Translations under genes and position numbers: made by a program
Source: Candidula unifasciata
Taxonomy: Eukaryota; Mollusca; Gastropoda; Stylommatophora; Geomitridae
Length of the DNA stretch: 64,000 nt
Direction: 5' to 3'
Assembly (NCBI GenBank): GCA_905116865.2
Contig: CAJHNH020000691.1
Coordinates: 642,001 to 706,000 of the forward strand
In this document: piece by piece, positions 32,641 through 44,800 of the stretch
Layout of the letters: the number at the start of each line of letters is the position of its first letter
Numbering within the stretch: the stretch's first letter is position 1
Notes under the pieces: model-generated
Databases searched by the model: none
Seen by the model: only the letters and a program-made list of their open reading frames with translations
What the model was told of the DNA's origin: nothing

Positions 32641-33500
32641 AGGTTCCCAACTTGAGGCCTGGCTAATGTAGATAGGATCAGTGTTTCCTTTCGCCATAAA
32701 ATGGAGTGATTAGGCAGGGCAGAATATTATGCTTAGAAGTTATTTTTGCTTCCGACAGCACTTTGCTAATGCAGTTTCTTCATAAGGACGGTAGTATATG
32801 GTTTCGCTGCCTGAGCTACTGAGTTTAGTGCTTGGTGCAGCTCTGTGAGCTGTTTTTTTCCTGAGGAATGCTTTCATTTGTGCAGCGGTTGTGTCTCGGT
32901 ATTCAATGTGGCCAGTAGCCGGTTTAAGTGTGAGCTGGTGAAATATGTATTAATTCTGTTTGTGTGTAGCCAATTTATTGTGCCCGACTTCTTCCATCAA
33001 CGACAAACTGCATTTCTGGTGGCGACTGTTGGCTTTAGTACCTCTAGCAACTGAAATGTGCATCTACTGCATGCGCATATTTGTGGATTGTTCCGGTACT
33101 AATTGTTCACCAGTTTTTCTTGTGGGACAGTGTGGGGCATTTCATTTGATTTTCACTGGCACAGGAATAGAGCTAGTATGGGAAAACCCGATTGCCATGA
33201 AGTTTAAACCTCAACTAAGACTAATTTTCCTTCCTAAAATTTGTCACAACTGAATATTTTAAAATACACAATAACTAAAAATTAGATACAGCTTGACAGG
33301 TATACAAGAAGGAACAAACATTCAGTGCCCAGATAGAAACGCAACACTATAAAAGATACAGAAAAAGACATTTAGCACTGAGATAAAATAGTGATTAGTG
33401 AGGACGATCTTCACAGGACTCCATACATGTTCACAGGTGCTCCGACCTCCTCCTGAAAAGCTCCACAAGCGTAAAACGACTGATGACATCTGTTGAGTGT
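32641..33500. other. Unassigned sequence
   Basis: No exon or transposon could be recognised on either strand. The open frames at 32845-33253 lack recognisable features. Confidence 0.35.
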
Positions 33501-33509
33501 TGATTATTT

Positions 33510-33765
33510 AAACCTCTTGTCCCTGTAGTGAAATGTTTATTTCTTGCAGCTCCCGGTTTTATCTCCATGTCCATCAGTCTAGACAGGGATACCCTTTGCT
33601 GTGTTCATCTTTGGGATACGTGCTGTGCATGGCATGGATAACATTGCTTCTATCCTATACTGGACCATCCATAGCAACCGCAGTGTCTGCAAGATAATCT
33701 GCATGCTCATTGCCTCAAACACCTGCGTAACCCAGCATTAAGATTTTAAAAAAGACAGAACAGAT
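33510..33765 (-). mobile_element. LINE RNase H remnant
   Basis: On the reverse strand, 33640-33740 gives 'MLGYAGV*GNEHADYLADTA', the C-terminal RNase H box. Other parts are unreadable. Confidence 0.5.
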
Positions 33766-33879
33766 AAAGACAAAGCAACACAATATAACAGAACAAACAA
33801 GAGACTTCTGCATAATAAATACAGTTAAATCCAGTTACATAAAGAAAAAAAGAGATAGTGGAAACTTAAAATATAAACC

Positions 33880-34020
33880 TTTTATTAAAATTATTTGTTT
33901 AGAATCCATGTTTCAGAGCCATATAATGCTAAAGATGGATTTAACATTGTGGTTATTCTTTCAGGTGGTTCCTCTCTATAGCACAAAGCCTGCGTTGTAT
34001 TGTAGAGACCCTGTGTTGCC
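33880..34020 (-). mobile_element. RTE-like LINE remnant
   Basis: On the reverse strand, 'REEPPERITTMLNPSLALYGSETWILN' can be read in part. The 'ALYGSETW' box is typical of the region downstream of LINE polymerase domains. Confidence 0.45.
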
Positions 34021-34229
34021 CAAGCGGCATGATCCCTCTGTCAGCATGCCTTGTTTGCTCCAGAAGAGAAGGTAACACAAATATATTAGGAATTAAACAT
34101 GCTGCAGAAGCTGCCAGGTCAGAAAAGCAGTGCTGCCTGTCGGAGCTTCCCTCCTAGACCAGGTGCCACCAAGGCTAAGTGCCTTCTGGCAGCTCAGTGT
34201 GCATGTTAGAAATATTTCTTCTCATTATA

Positions 34230-34375
34230 AACATAAGGAAGTAAAGGTGGCCGGCGTGATGCTGACCACATCACCCATCTTGTGCCGATAAGTCTAAAAA
34301 ATATAGGCCTAGCCCTATATGCCCTATACGCCTAAAGGCGTGGAAAAGGGTCCTTTACTCCTTTACTTTACTTTT
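34230..34375 (+). mobile_element. SINE-B 3' part
   Basis: 'gaagtaaaggtggccggcgt', 'tgctgaccacatcacccatc', 'cctagccctatatgccctat'. The head is absent. Confidence 0.8.
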
Positions 34376-35415
34376 TTTAATGAACATAAATCCTTAGCAA
34401 AGCTGCAGCATCTACCCATCGTAGTCTTAATGACCAAATGAACAGACACTAGTCCCCAGTTATACAAACTTGTGTTGATTGTAATTGTCCAGTTGTAAAT
34501 TAACTTCATCTCCATCCGCTGACGTTTTTTTGTTCACAATTTAACTAAAGTGAAAATACATGTTCATCAACAATTGTTCATGCAACATTGGTTTAGGCAA
34601 GGCACAATGGGCATTCCTAAACTTACTGGACACAGCTGCTGCCCACATCTTACACACGTCAAACTCAGATACAAAATATGGTCATTGATACAGTTAGGAG
34701 AATTAAAATTACCTTAATCATTAACATAAAATATTAAGTACAAACCTACATTATATTATTAAAAGCCAACAGTTTTGAAATCAGCAGACTGTCAAAGTGA
34801 TCAATAGTGGTTAAATGAAAGATTAGACATAGTAACTTCTTTCATTGATTCTCTCATTCACAAGCAGCATGTAGGATTGTTACCAAGTTATCAAAATCAC
34901 ATTATGCCAAAACTGCAAATTACTGCCTTTATTTTACCACTTTTGTGGTGTAGACAGGGGGTTCTTTAAGTCTGAGGATTTACATGGCTAGTGCTGTCGC
35001 CACGACTGTGCTGGTGAGAATTTTATTTTGCATCACATTATGCAATATGTTTATTTTCATGTGCCACAGCCGCTGCTCCAGTGGCAACTTCTGTTCTCTT
35101 TAAATTTCTATGAAAATGTGGATTGTGGCCGTTTGCTTTCGTGGGATTCTTTAATGAAAAAAGTAACATCTGTGGGCCAAACCCAGGACTGGAACAAGTT
35201 AAACTATCTAAAAGGCCGCATAAAATCAGTTAGCTCTTGCACTACTTAAAACAGATACCTGCAAAATTTAGGGAAAGATACAATGCCACTGTACCGAAGA
35301 GATACAGCTTCAAGAAATACAGTTTCAATATACAGACTACAAATAAACTGGGAATTATGTGAGTCGGTCACAGGAAGTGGAGAATTATGAAAACATCAGT
35401 AAACAAGGATCAAGA
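34376..35415. other. Unassigned AT-rich sequence
   Basis: No exon, SINE or transposase was recognised. Confidence 0.4.
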
Positions 35416-35423
35416 TGATGATA

Positions 35424-35582
<159 letters not shown>

Positions 35583-35589
35583 GAGATTC

Positions 35590-36240
35590 TGCATTGTGTA
35601 CAATCACACAAGGAGATTTTGACATAAATAAATATGACACTATAAACTACTAGAAGGATGTGTCTCAAGATGCACAGAAAAGAGCACTAGAAAGGTTTCT
35701 CAAGTTATAAAATCCATGGCAGTAGGTATTGGCATTAAATTAAAAAAAGCTCAGGAGCAAAAAGTCATGTGCAAAATACACAGGGAGATGGTCTTATGTT
35801 ACTTGTTATTATCTGGTTGTAAATGAATTAGCCAAGCTGATTCTTGACTGTGTTGATGATTTATCTTTTTTGTTTGGTACTGGGAAAGTTTGTCATAATA
35901 TGACCCATACTTTTGGTTACAGTTATATTTAACACACTGTATATAGCTCTCCTTCCTCCAGTTGCAAATTTAGGAACAAATAATAAAAAGTCAGCCATGT
36001 TCAACCTGCTGCATACAGCATTGGTTATATTTGTGGTTGGTTATTTGTTCTGTTATATATCACAGTAACTGGGCATTCCCATGCATGCTCAGTCCTCTGA
36101 TGCAGCAGCCACTCCAAGGTATTTTTACAAATTGTTTCCGTGAGAGGTTGTTTATAATGTCTCCTATCTCGGCCTCGAAGGTGGCATAGACCTGCTTCAT
36201 CATGCTTTACTCTTATGTTACGTAATCATATTAGTGCCAG
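35590..36240. other. Unassigned sequence
   Basis: No coding or repeat feature was recognised. Confidence 0.35.
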
Positions 36241-36560
36241 AGATTCGTTATTATCCACTAGCCCAGTTTGTACAGGCTGATATCGGCTCTGTCCATGCTT
36301 CTTGCTGTATACGATAGTGCATTGTTTGCCAGTTGGTCATCCTGCTCGTTGCCCTTTTTTTGCGAGCATGACCAGGTGTGTAAGTAGATCAAGGTGAGGG
36401 AGGTTAAGTGCAGTTCTTGAATGTTTTCCACCAAATCATGGTGTATACTGCCTGTTCATGAAGTCTGATACAATAACTGCATGTGTGGCTGTTTGTTCTG
36501 CTGCCCATGCTAGTGCTCTAGAAGCAGTGGCTATCTCCATGGTTATGCTTGACATACAAA

Positions 36561-37444
<884 letters not shown>

Positions 37445-37559
37445 CTCGTCGTCGTTGCCTGGTAAGCGCTGTCTTCTTTTACTGTTCTTCCTTTCATTTG
37501 TGCTGTGCATGCCCATGCTGACCTTGATCCACGCTTCATGAACCCATCTGTGTAGATGA

Positions 37560-37990
37560 TGACATCTTCTGGTTATTTGTCTCAAGTTTCTTGGCTAAGA
37601 ATTTGTGTATCTGTGCCAGGATTGATGGCTTAGTTTCCCTATCCGAGTGTATTGCCCATCCTTACATGTTTGGGTCATGTTTTCCTGTTCGTCTTTTTGG
37701 TTTTGCCTCCTCGGTTCTGGCTGTGCTAGGTGAACTTGTATTTAATTTCTATCCAGGTGAGGGCCCTTTGTGTAGTTTGTCCGTGTCTCCTGTTATGTGA
37801 TCCTGACATGGCTCAGTCTTGTTAATGATCCATGTTGCTCGCAAAATGCACTGTTCAAGAACCAAGGCTGTCACCCATACAAAACTGCACTGCACTGATC
37901 TTATTGTTTAAAGTTGTCAATGTTTCAAGTGCAAAAGGAGTGAAATCAGTAAGTGTCAGATAGTGTAAAACTCAAATCATATGTGATCTT
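37560..37990. other. LINE-like or unassigned sequence
   Basis: Probably more of the reverse-strand LINE next to the RNase H, but not readable with confidence. Confidence 0.3.
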
Positions 37991-38003
37991 AAGGATCTTT
38001 TGC

Positions 38004-38004
38004 C

Positions 38005-38038
<34 letters not shown>

Positions 38039-38066
38039 TCCTTCTCTCTCTCTCTCTCTCTCTCTC
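38004..38066. repeat. Poly-C and CT microsatellite
   Basis: 11-12 C followed by two CT runs. Confidence 0.95.
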
Positions 38067-38384
38067 ATGCATTGCCAGTTGCAATACTCCCACATGCAAA
38101 AATTAGGCTGGCTTCAAAGTAACACACACAGTTAGCATGATTCAATTCATCCTCTTTGACTTGGTGCTGAAAAGATTTTTGAGTCGTCCGCTGGGAGTAG
38201 TTGACGGAGGGGTTCTGGAAGCAGCTGGTGCTGTGTTAGGACTGCAGATCTCCATTGGAGACATTCCACCTGGATTATTTAAAAAAATATATTCAACAAC
38301 TTATTTCCTCCCTTCTGTTAGATCTAACTAGACGACATACATGTTGGCAGCAGTACACTGTTAGCATGGCAGTTCTTGATGAAT

Positions 38385-38660
38385 CAGCTCCCTGTGTGGG
38401 TTCTGGGGCCCCATTATGGGGAAAACCAGAACAGACCCACTGCCTCCCCAACAAACATGCTGTAAGAGTTGATTAATTAGGGGTTCCTCTGAAGTAGGAA
38501 TGCATCTGCCTAAGGAACCAACAGTCTGCATTCAAATAAACCAGATCTGTAAAATGAAAGGGCAAAAAGAAAAAAAACTCAAGTTAGGGAAGAAGACTTA
38601 AGTGCAAATGTGGACAAACAACCAGGACTTTCCGCCGCAGTTTATAGCCAGTAAACTAAA
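38385..38660 (-). repeat. Repeat C copy
   Basis: 'gtgtgggttctggggcccca', 'acagacccactgcctcccca', 'caaccaggactttccgccgc'. Reverse copy. Confidence 0.75.
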
Positions 38661-39006
38661 TGCAAAGAAAAAGAAGAATATATCAGACTAGTTACCTCTA
38701 CATGGTATTACACAAAAGATGGCGTAAAAGGCGCTGTTTGTGTTGTAGTACTCCAATGATAAAGACTGGTCGAAATGTTTGGTTGTATTTGTGCACATCT
38801 TTTCCATCTTCACAGCTGAGTGTTCTAGTTACATTTTATGTTATTAAATACAGAAAAGAACCTACACAGACAATGTGTGATGAAGGTAGGATGGATTCCA
38901 TACGTACCACTAGATCTTACAGAACCCAAGGCAATACACAAAAATGCACAATTCCTTCCCACTGAACAAAATGGTTGACACATTTCATTTCTAGGGGCAG
39001 CTTTTA

Positions 39007-39107
39007 TCAAGTTTGCTCTCTAGAAAGTTTGTGTTCCCCACTGATGAGATTCGGTCTTCCCGGATAGTGGACATGATCAAAACATTGTGAGAACATTCTG
39101 GTCACTG
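39007..39107 (-). CDS. MyD88: MyD88 last exon (inferred)
   Basis: Chosen because it takes the required phase 1 from exon 8 and runs open for 33 codons to TGA at 39007-39009. It starts AVTRMFSQCF and ends LSREQT. The acceptor is a NAGNAG type ('gacagcag'), so the exon may start at 39107 or 39104, adding or dropping one alanine. No homology is recognised. An alternative last exon elsewhere cannot be excluded. Confidence 0.6.
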
Positions 39108-41794
39108 CTGTCAAATCTATCTAGTCATTATCTCTGACACAGCACAACCACAATATATTCTGCTGCTCCAATACACACACAAAAACCCAATGTATTCTGA
39201 ACACAACAATGCAAGAGAAATCGCAACCACAGGAAAATAACATAGTTGCTTGTGGCCATCTTGAAAACAGAAGTAACAGTAACCATATCTCAGTGAGTGC
39301 TGTTTGGTCACAACAAATGAGAGACTAATACCTAATTCTGCTTCTGTCGTAATGGCATGTAAATGAGAACATAATACTGCATAACATGTACGAAAAAACA
39401 TGGGAGCATACAGTACACTCACCTGAAGGTCGGGACATGAGGGGATGTGTGTGGACTTGTCTGTTACTCGGTGCAGGAACTCCTGATCCACTAGAGCTCA
39501 TAGATGACTGTTGGGTAAAGACAGAAAAAAATGTTTCAGTTCAGCTAAAATTGCGGCCACTTCCTAGCCCTATGTGATATGCAATTCATGAGCAGGATGG
39601 ATCAGTTGTCCTAAATCTGTCAAATGACAAACTATTTCATGGATTTGGAACAGGCTTTGTCCGGTCTAATCAAGGCCACTGCCACCTCAACTGGGTGTGA
39701 TAGATTCAGCAAATCCCCATCATCATCTTCATCATGTGCCCTGCCAGCTGGCCTAGGCGCTCATGCGTCTCCACAGATCACGATCCCTGGTTGCCTGGAA
39801 CAGCTCTCTTGATGATATCCCTCCATTCCATCATTTTAGCCCATTCAGCATCATCTATCTTGGTCTGCCTCCACTCCTTTTCCACTGATTTTTCTAGTTG
39901 TAAAGATGTTCTCCCCCACATAGTTTTTTATTTTTCATTTTACTACTAAATTAGCATGCTTGTTTTCAAAAGTATTTGTCACTGAAAAGACACCAAAATA
40001 TAATTTAACCCTACATACATTGCTGACAATAATGATACTCACCGACATGCTAGAGACTCCTGATTCCAAAGAAGAGTTGAGATCAAAGCTGGTGGACTGT
40101 ATCAATCCCTCCAGGTTTGAAGACTGTGACACCTGAAAGCAAGCCAAAATTTTACCTTAAACAAAAGTCAGCTATTTTGACCTTTTACGTCACAAGAAAT
40201 GTTTAACTCTCGTAATCTGTCTCTAACATTTGTGTCCTCATCATTAATTCATGACAAGTTTCTTATATCCACCTCTTGATGTTGTAAACCCATATGTACC
40301 ACTGTATTCCTCTTGCATGTTTATTCTCCACTCGTACTTTCTGTCCAGCACATCTTTTAAAAAGAACAAGATAATATATTTAATATGTTTTAACGGTCTT
40401 ACTTTGAGCTAGTTTAGTAATATTAATATTTTCTTCAGTCCCAACATGTGTTAGATTTTACTGTTGATATAAATTTGACATTCTTCCTATTTATTGATGT
40501 AATTACACTCTGAAAGACTCAGTTTTTAGCTCAAGCTGTAATTTCTGCAGTAGCAATTAAAAACAAATATGCACATGGAAATACACTTAATACCTTTGAG
40601 TTCAGATTTTGAAAATTTAATAATGTAATTTAAATTATAAATAAGACTTAACACTTTCAGCATCAGTCTTAGGGCTTCTTAAAAAATGTAGAACACGTCA
40701 TAAAATATTAATGTTACGTGAACAATAAGCATAAAGATACAACTATTTTGAGAGACTGCATTAATGAATTAATCCAGGACGCAATTAAATAGAGTTTAGT
40801 AATAATTTTCAGTATCCAAAAATCAGAAGAATGCATTTGTAAAAAAAATTAAATATTAAGGCATGACCAATGATCCTGTTGCAAGTATTGATGATATGTA
40901 TATACACACACACACATGCACAGTGATGTCAATGTATTATATTGATGCCATAAAAGATGTCTGGAAACATTCTCACCTGGAAATCCTCCTTGCTAAGCTG
41001 AACCATGATAGACTTTGCCAGTCTCTCCCAGGACCAGTCCCAGAGATCTTTCTTTGTGAAGTCACAGCATGCCATTATTCTGAGAATGTTTGGTGTCGGG
41101 CATTCCTGAATTTTAATTGGCACGATTCTCTTATTTCTAGCACCTAACAGAAACCAAATACCCCAATAAGGTTAGAGTCAAAGAACGCCAAAATAAATCA
41201 ATGAAGACAGGAATAAGTTGAAGACAAGAAGTGCACCCTTTACAGGACATTGCATAACCAACCCCAGTATTTTGTGGCTGTTTGCCATTGTACTAGGCAA
41301 CTTTACGTTCAGTAATGTCAATGCTTCAGAACGATCAGTCCTCGATACCACTTGTCAAGTCGGCTCTTGATGTCATTGTCAAAATCGTCGCAAAGCAGAC
41401 TGCTGCTAAATTACCCGTAGCGATTCATGTCAGCAGTACATCAGGCAGAAGCCAGACTGATACTGTTATAGCCAGGTGGCATTCATAGATGTCTGGTCAA
41501 TACCACACCAGCTAGATTTACTTCCCATTACATTTCCCTGCACCAATTTTAGGCTAAGAGCCAAGGTCAAGTACATACAAATTCACCCCAGTGAGGATCT
41601 AACTAAAGAGCTTCAGACTGGCTCCCAAGTGTCTAGCCTCTGTGCTATCACTGCTTCCAGCTCCTAATACTGGAAAGTACTTGAGCAAATAGATACTTCC
41701 TACCAGTTACTATTTTCAAACTTGTCTGAAGCACAACAGTCATATAAATTACACACATACACACACATAAACATACATCATAAATATATATGTA

Positions 41795-41829
<35 letters not shown>

Positions 41830-44800
41830 AAAATATATTATTAAAATGTATTCGTACAAATGACAGTATACACAGATAGGACAATATATATATATATATA
41901 TACATATGAAAACAAACATAACATGCATGCAACAAAGAAAAAAAAACAGCTAAATGCATCCTGACATATACAGCATTCAAACATATGCAAAATACAAACA
42001 TAACAACAGCCTCAACATAACCGATATAGAAAACAATATTCTTTTTACATTATGATGCAACATATATACATTAGACATGCCCCACCAAAAAAAAAACACT
42101 CTTATAATGAACACCAAGAATTGACAACATATGCACAAATGAAAAGAATTAACATTAGCACAGCGGACACTCAAAAACGACAACATCTAGATAACAGAGT
42201 AATCATCTATACAAAAGGCACAATATTTACACAAAAGATTTGACAACAGACACAACATCTAGACAACAGAGTAAACATCCAGACAACAGACATAACATCT
42301 AGACAATAGAGTAAACAGAGTAAACATAGAGAATAGAGTAAACATCCAGACAACAGACATAACATCGAGACAACAGAGTAAACATAGAGAATAAACATCC
42401 AGACAACAGACATAACATCTAGACAATAGAGTAAACATATAGACAATAGAGTAAACATCCAGACAACAGACATTACATCTAGACAACAGACTAAACATAT
42501 AGACAGAATAAACATCTAGACAACAGAGTAAACATCTAGACAATAGATACAACTCCTAGACAACAGACACAACATCTAAACAAGACACAACATCTAGACA
42601 ACAGGCACAATATTTCCACACAAAAAATGCAACATCCTGACAACATCTAGACAAGACACCACATATAGACAAGAACTGTGATAAGCACACACACACAAAA
42701 TGCAACATCCTGACAACATCTAGACAAGACACCACATATAGACAAGAACTGTGATAAGCACACACACAAAAACAGCAAATATAATACCCACACAATGGAC
42801 ACAATATATGCCAGAGTGACACAACAACCTACAAAAAGAACCACTATCAAACAACTTCCAAAAAACACTCACCAGGAGAAAGAGCATGGGCAAATGTAGA
42901 CTGGAACTCACAAGCTGGGCTAGACAGGAAATTTGGACTCAACACTACAATCATGTGCCTGCACCTGTTTGTTTAACATATAAATTAGTCAGTTAGGGAA
43001 GATGAGCAATTGCAATACTTTTTCTGTAACAATCAAGCACCCTGGTATAAATGAGGACCACAGAATGATCTTGGAAGTAAAGGTGACAGGTGTAGTATTA
43101 ATCACGTCACCCATCAATATGATACAGGTAACCAGTTCTCTGTGTGTTAATTTCTTCCAAGGAACCATTAGTACCATTGGGGGGGCTGTGTGGTTTCAAG
43201 GCATGGTGTCCGCCTCGAGTGCTAGAGGTTCCGGGTTCAATCCCTGGTAAGGGCTGGGATTTACTTCTAGTAATTCCCCCTGATCTCTGGGTAGTGAGAT
43301 CGGACACCCTTGTGCATTGTTGCACACGTAGGAAATCCCCCTGGCAGTTGGAAATCAAAAGGAGTAGCCTAACGGTGTTGCCCGGGCATAAATTTGGAGT
43401 TAAAAATCTAGCCAAAGTATTTCAAGATCCTCACTGGTGCTACAGAACCTGTGCACTGTGCTGAGCTTCTTTAGACTCAGGCTTGAGTTAGAAGAAGAAC
43501 GGAACACTTATGGGTTACTACCTGTGTGCCATGTTGTTGATCCGTTGTTCAAACCTCAAAAGTACCATTATGCTTCATATCTGTCCCTTAGTTTCTCATC
43601 ATCATCATCATCACAGCTGGATATGAGTTTGAGAAACCTGATGTTTATTTGACAATGCACAGTAAGGAGTTAACAATATTTGCCAGATGCACATTCTGTA
43701 GGAGGCTTTACAGCAGGGCTATTCAACTGGTGGCCCACGAGCCAATTCTGTCTCATGCAAGCTTAGCACATGGCTCACTGATCATTGCCAGCTGTATTGT
43801 ATTAATGATCTTTTTATGCTGGGGCTCAGGCATTTGGCCAGTGACGATCCTTATTTTCAGAATTTTGTCCCTGGGGTAATTTAATTGAATAGCCCTGCTT
43901 TAGAGTTTAGATTTATGTTTCCACGTGGTGAGGATGTATATGCAATTAATATCAATCAAGTCTAGCCGTGAACTTGAAATGTAATTACTGACTTGCTGTT
44001 TGCTTTCAAATGAGTGCAATTTCTTGTTCAACTTGCATTTGCAATCATAATCAACCAGGCATAAGGGCAACTGTTCAAAGTCACAGGTTTGGATTTGACT
44101 GACAAGTGCCTCTCACACAGACAGCTGTCTGGGGATTATCCAGGGATCCCTCATTATTGTTCACCATCACCGATGATCAACAACAGACTAAGAATATTGT
44201 ATAAGCCAAGTACTGGCATAAATTTGGGAGTCACCGTGGTGTAGCGGTTAAATGCTCCCCTGCGGATCGAAAGGTTGCGGGTTCGGGTCCAGATGGTTCC
44301 AGGCTTTCTTAAAAAACAAAAATGACCTTGGCTTCCAGGTCGACCCAGGTGCGGCACTTAGAAGTAAAGATGGCTGGCAAGATGCTGACCACATCATTCA
44401 CCAAATGCCAACTGGTCTATAAAATATAAGTCTAGCCCTATATGCCCAATGCACCTGAAGGCATGGGAGAGGGTCCTTTACTTTACCTGCTGACATAAAT
44501 CTGGTGAGCACAATTAATGATATTTAGTACAGAATGAGTCTGACTCTAATTCAGACAAAGCTGGGTAACAAAGCTAGTTCCTCTATAAAATATCTCTGCA
44601 GCATTGAGAACGAGCTTCATAATGAGGGGGTGCCGGGTTTGATCCCAGCTGCAGGCCTTGCACTGGTTTCGACAGTGGTATCGAGAAGCAGACCGTCCAG
44701 AAAGCAATGGCAAACTACTGGACGTAAATTTGCCTTGAAAAAACCAAACAGCCAAAAAAATGCTGGGGTTGGTTCCGCACGGTCCTTCAAAAGATACGCA

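Noticed and set aside
43590..43612. CAT/ATC repeats as another LINE 3' end
   Set aside because: The repeat is present, but the adjacent sequence does not match either LINE terminus well enough.
44225..44300. Possible tRNA gene with box B
   Set aside because: The tRNA-like part is the head of SINE-B, repeated many times, and lacks a full cloverleaf. The same applies to all SINE-A heads.
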